The notes beneath the pieces were generated by a model. It was not told the DNA's origin, made no database searches, and saw nothing but the letters and a program-made list of their open reading frames with translations. A program made the translations under genes and the position numbers. 64,000 bases of DNA from Trichostrongylus colubriformis (taxonomy: Eukaryota; Nematoda; Chromadorea; Rhabditida; Trichostrongylidae): contig OZ022257.1 in NCBI GenBank assembly GCA_963978905.1, positions 7,383,155 through 7,447,154 of the forward strand, in the 5' to 3' direction. The number at the start of each line of letters is the position of its first letter. Within the stretch, counting starts at the first letter, position 1. Below, piece after piece: positions 32,710 to 43,929 of the stretch.

Positions 32710-34223
32710 TCCTACTATATATGACCCGCTAAGTATGTCTGTCTGTCCGTGTGTGCATGTGTGTGTGTCTGTTTGTCACGAAATTCAAACCTCGCGTCGC
32801 AGTAAAGCTGAAACCTTGATTTTTGCAGGTAACGTGAGGGGTGGCGAGGGGACACTAATGGTGGGGACTCTGATAAGACTGATAGATAAGGGCTCATAAA
32901 GAGCTTCGAAAGGCGAATATTGTCGAATCCGTTACACCTTTCGGGTTGATCCAAGAGTGCTAACAGTCATAGATGATGTTCGGGGTGGGACGGGGACATT
33001 GACGGTGGGTGAACCGTATGGATAACGGTTGATAAAATTTGATAAGGAGCGTAGAAAGGCTAGGGTCGTCAAATCGGTTTCCCTTTTCGCATTCGTCCCG
33101 GAGCGTTCATACTCACAGGTGCTTTGTGGGATAGGACGGGGACATTAATGGTGGGTATTGATAACCGTTGATGAGACTCGATCAGGAGCATGAAAAGGCG
33201 AATGCCGTCAGATTCGCTTCGCGTTCCGCGTTGATCCAATAACGCTGGCACTCATGGGTGCTTGGTAGAGTGGGACGGGAACATTAATAGTGGGTGGTCC
33301 AAACTGATAATTGTCGATAAGATTCGATTAGGAGCGTGAGAAGGAAAATGTCTCCAAGGCCAGTACGCTTACGCGGCTAACAGTGAAATGTTCACCTTCG
33401 CAGGTATTGTAGGATACAGGGACCTCAATGGTACTGTTGGGTACAGGGACCTCAGTGAACGGCTTACCGTGGATGATAAGAACCGTGAGGAATCGGATGG
33501 GATGAAATCCTTCACATCGTTTCATACTACTATACGACTGCTTTAGCAAAAGCGTCTGATGCTCAGTTTCATTGGGTGAACACAATTTGCTTATGTTCCG
33601 ACTGATGTATCGACCGCTGAATTGCCTAGAGCTCCGAAAATGGTGCATTTCTTTCAATACTGCGATCTACATTGATAATTATCATACACCTTCATTTGTG
33701 ATAGCAAAGCAAGCGTTTCACTCGGAATCATTTCCTAATGCGGCAGTGGCAACAACACTGGGTATCAACCGCTATACTATGTAAAATTCAAGTAGTGAGG
33801 CATGTTTACGAAAACGATAAACATCGATATTCGGGACATGGATTTAGCATCAATGTGTAGGAATTAGATGCTGAGCAAGTGAATGAATTGTTACCAATCC
33901 ATTCAACCGAATAAAAAACTATCGATGTCTAAACTATCCAAACTCCCAATGATGACTTAAACCAGTTGGCACGCGCACATTACTGCGCGCTATTCGTGTC
34001 GATGACGTGAAAAACGGGTTCGATGCAAAGCGACTGCAGTATAATAACACCGTAATGCTTTTTCATCACGCTATATTCTCTGCTTTTATCCAAACAAATA
34101 GCTCAGCTGAAAGCAGAGGGAACGAAGTTTTCCCCAACTCCATACACAACTGTGGTCGTGCCGATCAAATCGATTTTGCACATCGTCATGATTCGCGCGC
34201 AGTAGATTGCGCCCGCCAGCTGG
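32710..34223 (+). mobile_element. Helitron-like element, copy C (1,514 bp)
   Basis: Starts after A with TCCTACTATATATGACC at 32,710 and ends GCCAGCTGG followed by T at 34,223. It carries GT-rich TGTCTGTCTGTCCGTGTG near the start, diverged 146-bp-type units (32,850-33,330) and the terminal fold-back of about 265 bp with inner end about 33,962. Same family as copies A, B and B'. Non-autonomous. Confidence 0.7.
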
Positions 34224-34635
34224 TACTGTGTATAAGGACGGATGGCAGCTCTCATTCACTAACAACAACTAACGCAGAGTGGGGTTAATGCGCTTTCTCG
34301 GTGGTGGACTGGGTGAGCTGGTTTGGGAATGTGGAGATTTTTTAGTGTCGAAATCTCCAGCAGTACCGCGAAGGGAATGAAGAGTTGGGAGTCATGGTTC
34401 AGGCCTTTGAGGAAGAAGATCTGGTCAAAACGTCATTCTGTCGATAAGTATGACATCTAATAACCTCATTGGGGTGACAGGAAAAGATTCAAGCTACGAT
34501 GAGGCGCATTTGCTGCTACACAATACATTCTGCCACTTTCACATTCAAGAGGTCCTACCTTAAACATATACCCATAAAGAGAGTTCTCAACAAGTCGGCC
34601 ACAGCACTGCAATGGTGTAAAAACATGTTACTTAC

Positions 34636-34797
34636 TTGTGATCCAATTTTTCTCACTCTCCGACTGCAGCGGATGTAACTGCAACCCTCCACATGCTTCA
34701 GTGTGCTTGTCAAAAGGTCCATATCCTTTGACAGTCACACAGTGTTCTCCAAAAGCAGCCTCCTCTTCACCGCATTTTAGTGCTGGCCTTTCTTGAA
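34636..34797 (-). CDS. exon resembling a C-type lectin-like domain
   Basis: Minus-strand exon between acceptor AAGCCTTAG and an excellent donor GTAAGT (34,630-34,635), 162 bp. It reads CGEEEAAFGEHCVTVKGYG, then a TEACGGLQLHPLQSESEKNW segment and IT. The order C - FGxHC - x(18) - EAC - L - SExExxW is that of the N-terminal half of C-type lectin-like domains, common in secreted nematode proteins. The second half of the domain was not found downstream. It may be a fragment. Assignment is by motif only. Confidence 0.4.
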
Positions 34798-34849
34798 CTA
34801 AGGCTTTCAATCTTCACTTTAATTTCGAATTTGATGATAACTCTACATT

Positions 34850-35250
34850 CTACATTTAGTCAAGTATTGGGTGTAGAGAATGTTTCGTACTCCCACAGGT
34901 GTGCCAATTTGTGAATGGGTAATGGTTGAATGAACACTCAAGATCTACGTCGCTTCATCGCAGCTCACGTTAAGCCCCCTCTCACCTCTTCGAGTGGAAT
35001 AGTGTCGACTTCAGAGAGATACCTGAACTCATCAAGGAAACTTACCTCCTTTGAAAGAGTCATTGGTGTGACAACTACTGATATGAGGGGACCGAAGTTC
35101 TAACGCAGAAACGCAAATAACGCAGGAAGGTGTTGTTCTGAGATCTGCAGCTAATGATGATAAACTCTAGACTGAGGCCTCACACGATGCTAGAAGACAA
35201 TTTGTAGCTGAAGATAACTCATCTTAAGCAATGGGAACCTAGGCCGAACC
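34850..35250. other. unresolved; short minus-strand coding-like frame
   Basis: At about 35,105-34,975 the minus strand reads VVTPMTLSKEVSFLDEFRYL followed by SEVDTIPLEEVRGGLT and a stop. It could be a small terminal exon or a retroelement scrap; no decision possible. Confidence 0.2.
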
Positions 35251-35251
35251 A

Positions 35252-36121
35252 TTAGGTTGAGTCGATATGACTCGGACAAATGGAACTGATGACTTTCAAA
35301 GATCATAGCTCAGCAACTAATCAACAAAAATGGATGCGCAAGGTACCATCGGAATGAGCATGAAAAGCCCTTCGAGATGCCGTTTAACAAACACTCCAAA
35401 CTAGTTTCTTTCCGACCCCATACCGGCCACCATTTTTTTCCGCTACCATTTCAAGCTGTCCAAAGGCCACATCCACAACGTCATAGTCCTTCTATCGCTA
35501 TCTGGCCAAGAACCCGCGGATATCGAAAGACGCCTAAAAGACTTTTACAAGGAGTGCGCCCCCGCCAAAAGTATAGCGTAGTTGCGACAACGAAGACCGC
35601 ATTCGGTGGAGCGTACACGGCGTAGGGTACTGGGAGCTGCTCGATGAAGATACACCAATTTCCGCCGACGTCTACATTTGTCGATCACGAGAATTGAAGG
35701 CAAATGTCTGAAATCCGCAGCGGCGGCGGTCACATGTCTACTGTCTAGGACGACCATGCGAGACGCCATATTGCAAGATTGACCAAGGCCGAGCTGCTCT
35801 CGTACAGTTGCTCCGTGCTTCTACATTCACCGTACTCCTCAGACCTGGCCCCTTCCCGATTTCCACCTCTCCTCCCACCTCCCACGCCACCTGGACAGCC
35901 AAGGCTTGGAAACTCGCGATGACGTCAAGAAGGTACTCATGAACTTTTTTGGACCCAGCTCCCAGCCTTCTGGATCAAGGGCATCCAAGATCTGCCGAAC
36001 ATGGAACGGAGGGACATCGATAAAATTGGAGCATATACAAGTGGATCCCAGTTGTCTTTGAAAAGTAGTACGATAAAGAAAAATTTTGTCAATTTGTCAG
36101 ATTCATGTTGACTCAACCTAA
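35252..36121 (+). mobile_element. internally deleted mariner element
   Basis: Perfect 12-bp terminal repeats TTAGGTTGAGTC (35,252) and GACTCAACCTAA (36,110-36,121). Length is about 870 bp against about 1.3 kb for intact mariners. The plus strand keeps, out of frame and with stops, the C-terminal transposase segment: ARRHIARLTKAELL, HSPYSSDLAPS, then a downstream ETRDDVKKVLMNFF. The last catalytic aspartate region (PYSxDLAP) is visible; the N-terminal DNA-binding half is missing or scrambled. Inactive. Confidence 0.8.
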
Positions 36122-36246
36122 ATCTATTGCTCAAAAGGATGGGTGGCGATGATGAAGTTGAATGTTTAAGCCTAAGCGCCCACGGAACGTGCCGTATTCG
36201 CACTCGATTTCCACACAGATAAAAGTCTGGAAAATCCTCCGCTCAC

Positions 36247-36382
36247 CGTAGACCCACTTCGTTGGAAAGCCTTTCACAAATTCTTTCACAAAATATGGCA
36301 TTATACTTTCACATATATCACACGGCTGTCCGTCGCTCTTCGAAATCAACTTCAATTTCACAGCACATTCTGTGTGTTTGTT
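36247..36382 (-). CDS. exon resembling a saposin-B-like domain
   Basis: Minus-strand exon after acceptor GCTAGCCTTTCAG (start 36,382) with possible GTGAGC donor (36,241-36,246). It reads NKHTECAVKLKLISKSDGQ then PCDICESIMPYFVKEFVKG. The C-x-x-C followed by an amphipathic helix is typical of saposin-like proteins. If the donor is skipped, the frame continues to FICVEIEC, giving later cysteines. A deleted mariner begins 126 bp downstream and may have cut the rest of the gene. No signal exon found. Confidence 0.35.
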
Positions 36383-36499
36383 CTGAAAGGCTAGCAATGC
36401 ATTTGAAAACATCGACCGATATTCTTAAAGGAACTTGTGCATGTATTTGCAGACAAATGCTCTCCTCATTCGTGGTCTTGTTATAGATTTACCTACTTC

Positions 36500-37130
36500 T
36501 TTTCACTATCACTTTTAGCTACGTACCTCGTGCGTCACACGATAACGGTGAAGAATGGGCCACGCATGATATAAGCTGCGCAGGAGTAATCCAGCGATGG
36601 GGTTTGGGAGGTATAGCGCGCAACTTTACTGAATTCCCACTCATCAGATGGGACTCAACCACTAGTTAGTCCAGTTGATCATAGAACTTGAGGTTCCGTC
36701 AGCGTACCCTTCTATGATGCTGCTCATTATCCCTCTCCTCTCTTCTGCGCAAAATATGTTATATGACAGGACTGACGTTCTTTTTTTGAGGTTTTGCTAT
36801 CAGGAGTATCAGGAGTTTCTATTTCCTCAATTTCACACAACGTTGAACGTTTTACCATGATCGCATTTCTCTGCCTACATCCTTAATACTTGCACACACT
36901 TTATTTGTGCTGCACCTTCCACACCGTGAGCAGAATACTGAGTAGGCGTTTATATAGATGACAGAAGCTATCACAACGATACTAGGGCCTTAGGTTGATG
37001 TCCAGCACTAACAAATTTCTTCCCTGTCGATTGATCGTGTAGATAACACTTTGGCGAATTCGAACACAATGATCTGAGTGATTTCATCTAAGTAATGTTG
37101 TCAATAAGGAGCTGTCTACATTGACGCATG
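36500..37130. other. no firm gene
   Basis: A plus-strand frame at about 36,714-36,860 begins MMLLIIPLLSSAQ, like a short signal peptide, but has no supporting promoter or splice context. Confidence 0.2.
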
Positions 37131-37180
37131 CATTCTAGACAAAAGGTTATCATTAATTAGCGTTCTTCCAATTTCCAGTA

Positions 37181-38120
37181 CCAGGTGAGCTTCGCGATCT
37201 ACATCGCGTTACGGGGCACCGGTGCGAAGCGGGCTGTGGGCGAAATGATGTAAACAGGTGAGCTTCGCGATCTACATCGCGTTACGGGACACCGGTGCGA
37301 AGCGGGCTGTGGGCGAAATGATGTAAAAGAAATTGCACAGCAATGTGGTTTGGAGGGAATCAATACATAGATTTTACATTTGTGCTGCGGGGTAGTCCAT
37401 TTACAGCCTTCTTTACAAAGGTCCATTATAGCAATAGGTATCGATCTACATGCAATAAGCTCTACAGAATGTAAGCTTCTGCAATTATGTCCATCCACTG
37501 ATGTGGCCCATCTCATTGCCCGGCCCTCTGTAAGAAAATCGACAATTACGACCTATAGCACATGATGCTGCAGTTTTTCAACTTCTGCGACTGTAATCAT
37601 TCAATGAGATCCCATTACCTGTTCAGCTCTTTGCATAGAGATCTATGATTTCGATCGATGTCGACCAATAGGACTTAATAGGACTTCATTGAAGTTCTGC
37701 AACAGCTTCACCTATTGGTGTGGCTTGCTGATGATTTTCCAGGATTTCATCTTTCATGACGGTACTCACTGAGTCTATGGTCCATGAAACACTTGCAGCC
37801 TTTCGCAAAAACCGATACTTTCAGCCAATATCCTGATGACGGCCCGTCTACCGTGATCAGTTGACATTATTTTTGTCACTCTAGCAGCATCGAATTACTT
37901 CCGCTCTCTACGGCACTTTGGACCGCTCCGGGCGGTGTTATATTTCTTATGAGTGAGTACGATATTGGTGACTGCACGTTCCGCCCATTGTAGGCGGGCC
38001 TCCACCTACCTCAATAATGTGCAACACCGCCTAGACAGCACTAATCTCCATCGATTTTTTTTCGCAGTTTCTGGGCTGCTCCTGGGACAACTTATAAAAG
38101 CTCGTTAAGCACCACCACCA
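37181..38120 (-). repeat. 0.94-kb block, inverted copy of 11,957-12,884
   Basis: Reverse complement of the left block, including the tandem roughly 70-bp unit with GCGATCTACATCGCGTTACG. It abuts a fragment shared with the 27.9-kb exon (37,135-37,178). Confidence 0.75.
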
Positions 38121-38314
38121 CCTACCACTAAGCCACGGTGGTCAATTGCGGCTATCCAACGGCCTTGCTGATGGCAGACTGCCTCGCCAGTGAGATGTCA
38201 CAGGCAAGTCACAGGCAAACTTTGCCCATCGTAACTCGCTTCAGAATGCCAGGTAGCAAACTAGTTTATTTTCCCTTTATACCGCGAACTCTAATCACTT
38301 TTCATTTTTTATAG

Positions 38315-38359
38315 GAACAGGAAAACAAGGAACTCACGGTCCCTCATCTGCAATCCCAG
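38315..38359 (+). CDS. 45-bp exon with GKQGTHGPSS motif
   Basis: Bounded by TTTTTTATAG and a GTGAGC donor; encodes TGKQGTHGPSSAIP. Related exon-like sequences occur at 53,175-53,230 (GKQGNHGHSNTNTDK, donor lost) and 53,416-53,466 (GKQGSHSPSNINP). It lies 0.8 kb upstream of helical-family copy 2 on the same strand and might be an earlier exon of that gene, but no joining exons are proven. Confidence 0.35.
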
Positions 38360-38549
38360 GTGAGCAGTATTTCACAATGCTCTTGTTCACGTGCTTAAAT
38401 AGTATGTACTTGTTTGAGCCTAACAAAAGAGGAAAAATCTCGAATCTAATTGGGAAGCCCATTCCATTTTCATTTTGTTTCACGAAATCCTATCACTTTT
38501 CGTTCCCTTTTTTAATACATTTCTACCATTTACAATCTTTGAGCAGAGG

Positions 38550-38700
38550 TTTTTGTCGAAACTTATAAGCGAAACTAACTGAGGAAGGTCAAGGAAGAGA
38601 CGATCACCGGTAGGTGTGAGGTGATGAGTTCGAGGAGTTGTGGGTGGTCGTTCCTAACCGAAGTCCTCACCCAATTGAAGCTAATCTTAAAGTAATGCTG
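38550..38700 (+). repeat. exon-like block shared with 53.64-53.80 kb
   Basis: TTTTTGTCGAAACTTATAAGC followed by TGAGGAAGGTCAAG is common to both places, with an AG acceptor in front in each. A short frame VETYKR is shared and then diverges. Together with the GKQG exons this indicates a duplicated small gene. Confidence 0.35.
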
Positions 38701-39154
38701 AAGCTCAAATGCAAAACTGTTTCCATGCTAGAAAAAAAGAAACAAGTGAAAAGCGCTAACTTTGCTTCGATGCCTGGACTGTTGTTTCGGTTCTTCACTC
38801 TTACACTTGAAATCCCAAAAATGTGAATTGGTTCGTGGTTGAAAAGTAGTTTATGAAAAGCGGGTGGTGATCAGGTGTCTTAGCTTCGAGAGATACGTTC
38901 TACTTCACGATTGTCGTGAAGAGTTGGATATCGTGGCGTTGTATTTGTAGCGGCTCTGTCTTCGCCTTACGGAAATGCAAAGAACCTCTGAGTCTTTCCA
39001 TGCGGCTCACAAAATAAGCAGGGCCGAATGGATGAGTATGGATACTAAGGTCAATTATGTCCAATCAGTGCCACAAAACAACAATAGCGGAGCAAGTGTC
39101 AGACGAAGTTTTTTAGAGTTGATTCATGTTTTGCCGAAACATGTTTTTTTGCAG

Positions 39155-39531
39155 GTAGCCACAACAAACCATTAAATGGTGGCATGCGTGCGACAGTGGA
39201 GTTAGAGTTAGCGAAAGAAAGCTTGCAAGGGTTATCTTATCAGATAGCATACAACGATGTCCGCGAGAGGATCGTTGATCTTTTGGCGATGGAACCCAAA
39301 GACTGGACTGAACAACACTTGAAGCAAGTTCTTCTGAGCTTCGAGATTGGCCTCAATGATAGGATTGCTAAGGCTGCAAATGCCCAAAGCATTACAACCA
39401 AAGATTTTTCCAAAGCAGAGCAGTTCTTGTTTCGTCTTTGCCGTGCTTTTACTCATAAAGGTGGCTGCAAAATCGAATATATAGAAGCAAGTATAGATGG
39501 TCTATCATTGTTGCCTCCCGAAGCAGACTGA
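39155..39531 (+). CDS. helical repeat-family protein, copy 2 (terminal exon)
   Basis: Exon after acceptor ATGTTTTTTTGCAG, entered in the same phase as copy 1 (S-H-N-K-P-L-N-G-G), 125 codons, stop TGA at 39,529-39,531. It carries ELAKESLQGL, EPKDWTEQHLKQVLLSF and FLFRLCRAFTHKGGC in the same order and spacing as copy 1. Upstream (39,060-39,154) and 3' UTR sequences are also conserved with copy 1, so these are recent whole-locus paralogues, now on opposite strands 26 kb apart. Soluble, helical, no signal peptide in this exon. Unknown function. Confidence 0.65.
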
Positions 39532-39659
39532 GAGGACTCGCCAATATTATTCAGTAGCAAATTGAAGACTTGTAATTTAGGCGTTAGGCGATCGCCCATT
39601 CGTACTCTTCTTGCAATGGTTTTTAGTTTTCTGCAAAAACAATTTTATTGTTGCAATTC

Positions 39660-39665
39660 AATAAA
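39660..39665 (+). promoter_or_regulatory. polyadenylation signal of helical-family copy 2
   Basis: AATAAA in TTGCAATTCAATAAAAAC, 129 bp after the stop; context conserved with copy 1. Confidence 0.65.
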
Positions 39666-39699
39666 AACTTTCTAGTCGCACTATCACTGCTTCTCAATA

Positions 39700-40800
39700 T
39701 TTTTATATAATGTGATCTCAAAATTAGAAGTGCCATGGTGGCATTCAGACATTGAACGCAATGTCAGGCTCAAGAATCATGTGAGCAATGTTTACACATT
39801 TAATCATGCCACAACATTCAAAGTCAGGAAGGGCAAGTATGTTGCAGCAAGTGAGGCACATCGCTATGATATCACAAAACCGTCTTTTGATGGTTTCTCA
39901 TCAGAAAAGGAAGCATTTTAGCTCTATTTGTTGTGAAAATAGACCAAATAACTTGTCAGCATGCAAGTATCCTTGTCATTTTGAAAGCTGCCTGAAGGAA
40001 TCATGATCTCCAGACAGAAGGTATGTAAGTTCGCGAAAAAGCGAATTCTGCCTGATTACTTAGTACTATATCTGTCTGCATAAGATTGCCCGAACATCAC
40101 TGGCAAAGATGTTAGAATCCACACAGCACGAGTTTTATTGACGAGTTTTATTGCTGTTCGGGAAATCATATCACAGACAGATACAGTACTAAATAATCAA
40201 CTGTTGTCGCAATATATGCAGTTGTCGCGGGGAGTGGGCGCGGTTGAATGAACTCTATGATGTAACCTTCATTACACTACCGTGACCCCTTTGACCTCAA
40301 AGGCACGTGTGGGTGCTAATAAACTATGGTAAATACAACATTGAATAGCTGAGCTGAAGGCACACCACGCGATAATCATTGTTGGCTTACTTTCTTGGAG
40401 TGAGTAGCCCTTAGATAACTGTTCAGACTGCACCATTGTTGTGAATGCACGACGCCCATGCCAGGCCTCCCCAACCGACACCAATCCTTGGACGATAGGA
40501 TTTCCAACGTGGCACTTTCAGGAGAAGGAAACTTTTGATAAGAGTATTCACTAAAACAGCTATTTCAATGATGAAGGCAGCTTCCTCATTGGAAATTCGC
40601 TTGTCTAAGGCCAGGTGTGATTTGGTTGGGTGGGCGTGGCTTGGTTGTCTTCAAGCACGCACAACACCGTGAGGTGCCGTGCAGCCGCAACAAAGGTGCG
40701 ACCAGAGCAGTTATCTGAGGACCTATCTGCCTCATAGAAGTAAGCTACTAATCTGATTATCGCAAGGTGTACCTCCAGCTCAGCCATTTGATGGTATATT
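39700..40800. other. no recognised gene
   Basis: Short frames only. A weak inverted repeat pairs GATTACTTAGTACTATATCTG (about 40,053) with its partner near 40,175, a probable small fold-back. Confidence 0.35.
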
Positions 40801-40805
40801 TACCA

Positions 40806-42842
40806 CCAGTTGGCGGGCGCACACTACTGTGCGCGAAACACCATGTGCGTCAGTAGGTCGGCCTGTATTGCTCTTTTTCTTGAGGACAGAGTATTTCAGT
40901 GCACACCTAGCCCACCGTGGGCGGAGCTTAAATTAGTCCATGTGTGGTCTTCACTTCTTGTCCCATGCTCTACCCATCCAAACTTGTCCCCATCTCCACA
41001 GGTCGTTTTTCATGTAACGTCCAAGCTCCGCCCACCAATTTAAATGCTCCGCCCACTGTGCCCTGCATTCTTTCCTGACCTTCAGAAACTCATCCCTGAC
41101 CTTGATCCATCTTCTCCCTATGTTTGGGGCACATTCGAACACAATCAACAATTTTTTAATATTCCACGACGGCCCCGCCCATTATGGGCGGAGCTAAACT
41201 TGGTCCATGTGTGGTCTTTACTCAGTGTCCCATACCCTACACATACCGCATTTGTCCCCATCTCCACAGGTCGTTTTTCATGTAACGTCCAAGCTCCGCC
41301 CACCAATTTAAATGCTCCGCCCACTGTGCCCTGCATTCTTTCCTGACCTTCAGAAACTCATCCCTGACCTTGATCCATCTTCTCCCTATGTTTGGGGCAC
41401 ATTCGAACCCAATCAACAATTTTTGAACATTCCACGACGGCCCCGCCCATTATGGGCGGAGCTTAACTTTGTCCATGTGTGGTCTTTACTTAGTGTCCCA
41501 TGCCCTACCCATACCACATTTGTCCCCATCTCCACAGGTCGTTTTTCATGTAACGTCCAAGCTCCGCCCACCAATTTAAATGCTCCGCCCACTGTGCCCT
41601 GCATTCTTTCCTGACCTTCAGAAACTCATCCCTGACCTTGATCCATCTTCTCCCTATGTTTGGGGCACATTCGAACCCAATCAACAATTTTTGAACATTC
41701 CACGACGGCCCCGCCCATTATGGGCGGAGCTTAACTTGGTCCATGTCTGGTCTTTACTTAGTGTCCCATGCCCTACCCAATTGCTAACAATTTGTTCACT
41801 TGCTAAGCATGCATCTAATACCCACACTTGATATTAGATCCATATCCCGCTTATCGGTGTTTATCGTTTGCGTAAACGCTTCACTTCTTGGAATTTACGT
41901 AGTCTAGCCGTCGATACCCAGTGTTGCTGCCAATACCGCATTAAAAAATGATTTCGAGTGAACCGCTTGCTTTGTTATCACACATATAGGTTGTATCACG
42001 ATTATCAGTGTAGATCGCAGTATCAAGAAAAAGGCACCATTTTTTGGAATGCTAGGCAACTCAGCGGTCGATACATCGGCCAGTGATATCAGAACATAAA
42101 CATTATATGTTCACCCAATGGCACTTGGCATTAGACACTTTTGCTAAAGCGGTCGTGTAGTAGTAGCAAGCGATGTAATGGATTTCATCCCATCCAATTC
42201 CTAACGGTTCTTATCAGCCACTGTGAACCGCTATCGGTTTCGCTGAGGCCCTTGTACCCAACAGTACCATTGAAGTCCCCGTGCCCTACAATACCTGCGA
42301 ATGCGAACATTCCACTGTTAGCCGCAAAAGCAAAACGGCTTTAGTGACATTTTCCTTCTCACGCTCCTTATCGAATCTTATCAACCATTATCAATTTGGA
42401 TCACCCACTATTAATGTCCTCGTCCCACTCCGCAAAACACCTGTGAGTGTCAGCGCTCTGGGATCAATGCGAAAAACGAAACGGATTTGAAGCCTCTAGC
42501 CTTTTTCAGCTTCTTATCAAATATTATCAACCGTTATCGGTGCGAGTCACCCACCATTAATGTCCCCGTCCCACTGCGCAATACACTGTGAGTATGACCG
42601 TTCTTAAATCAGTGCGAAAGGCAGAACGGATTTGGCGACATCTGCCTTCCGAAGCTCCTTATCAGCCCTTATCAGCTGCTATCACTTTCAGTCCCACCAT
42701 TAGTGTTCCCTTGCCACCCCTACATCACTTGTAAAATACATTCCCAGCTTTAGTGCGATGCGAGATATGAAGTTGATGGCACACAGACGGACAAACACAC
42801 ACACACACGGAAGACATACTGAGCGAATTATATATAGTACGA
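40806..42842 (-). mobile_element. Helitron-like element, copy B' (2,037 bp)
   Basis: Minus orientation: starts TCGTACTATATATAATTCG at 42,842 (after A) and ends ...CCGCCAACTGG at 40,806 (followed by T), with hairpin CGCGCACAGTAGTGTGCGC before the end. The first 1.06 kb equals copy B of the left arm; the remainder is replaced by a 268-bp tandem array. The right palindrome arm begins inside it at about 41,780. Confidence 0.6.
40906..41779 (+). repeat. 268-bp tandem array, about 3.3 units
   Basis: CCGCCCATTATGGGCGG recurs at 41,174, 41,442 and 41,710 (period 268), with a diverged first unit from 40,906. Because 268 is not a multiple of 3, the repeated open frames seen on both strands are artefacts. 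Confidence 0.9.
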
Positions 42843-43802
42843 TTATCACCAATGAAGGAAATACACTCTACGAGACAACAAAGGTCATCTCTACAGCGGA
42901 CAACTCAGACACCACAGCGCCGCGCTTTTGGATTCGGATTTTTCAACCGATTATTGCATCTAACTTTGCACGTTCTTTACAGAACAATCATTTCTTTGCA
43001 TCTTCCTCTATCTTTAGATCCCTTCCGGTTTTTCTAAAGATACAGAGGAGACATAGATGGCCAAATAGTCTGGAGCAAATCACCCAGTTTTGTCCCTTAA
43101 AAACAAAAAGTCACATTTGGCGGATGCTGGAAATAAGAGAATCGGGGACAAGAACAGTGACATAATCCAAAGCTTATCATCATGAAAAGTGCGAGAAATC
43201 TAGGAAATCACGACAACAATCAGAATTTCAGTCCACTAATGAGCCACCCAGACCATCGGCAAGCTCCTCTCTCGAGGTGACACACGGTTTTAAAACCTCG
43301 CAAGCTCATTCTCGCGAACTGTTCATTGGTTCCGCTTCCATTTCCTGGAGATCGTTGCTCTGGGAAAACAGTTCTCGAAAATACGAAAAAACTAGCCCCT
43401 TTCCTTGATATTTGATTGTGGCGATATAACAACCAAAGAGCTAGTAAAAACTAGGCTCCATCAAATGGAACACGATACAGCAACAAACGAAACTCGGCGT
43501 GGTGGAAAACAACACTTCTATTTACAAAAGTTACCTCCATAAAAAAAAACTACCAATTAGGTATTGCAACAAGTAGCTAGGATTTGACGAATCATGTAAC
43601 TTCATTCCGGCGTTCTGTTCTGCCTCGTCGGTTTAGTAGGTAATGAGATACACTGACGAATATGTCTGCGCTGTTATTTTCAGCTCAAAATTTGTATCCG
43701 CAGGAAATGATATAGACGCTTTCACCAGCACCCACTTCTAAAACGTGATCGAACATGTATGACTATCATACTTGTAAACAAGGAATAAGGGTATTGATAG
43801 GA

Positions 43803-43868
43803 GCATGATAAGGGATCGTATAAAAGTGGTGAGCTGTGGTTTGCAATCACTTCAGGGACGTCTGCAAC
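43803..43868 (+). promoter_or_regulatory. core promoter of secreted peptide gene 2 (right arm)
   Basis: GGATCGTATAAAAGTGGTGA with TATAAAA at 43,819-43,825, followed by AGCTGTGGTTTGCAATCACT and a short leader to the ATG at 43,869. Nearly the same block stands before gene 1 (44,400-44,463). Confidence 0.65.
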
Positions 43869-43929
43869 ATGGCTACCTTCTTCACTGTTCTTGTGCTGGT
43901 CTTCACGTGTGTCATTACGGCTAGGACTG
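43869..43929 (+). CDS. secreted peptide gene 2, exon 1 (right arm)
   Basis: ATG at 43,869; 61 bp to a consensus GTGAGT donor. Signal peptide MATFFTVLVLVFTCVITA with likely cleavage after ITA. Joins in phase 1 to 44,162-44,283 across a 232-bp intron. The whole gene encodes 60 residues; the mature part is about 42, hydrophilic, threonine/serine-rich, cysteine-free, with RR before the last residues. Start chosen because it follows the TATA box and opens the signal peptide. Secreted; function unknown. Confidence 0.75.

Noticed and set aside
41044..41831. Repeated 60-100-codon frames (LRPLCPAFFPDLQKLIPDLD type)
   Set aside because: They come from the 268-bp array, whose length is not a multiple of three; both strands are open equally.
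42758..43165. 135-codon frame in the right arm
   Set aside because: It starts inside the Helitron 5' end and the left-arm copy is interrupted at equivalent positions; considered chance.
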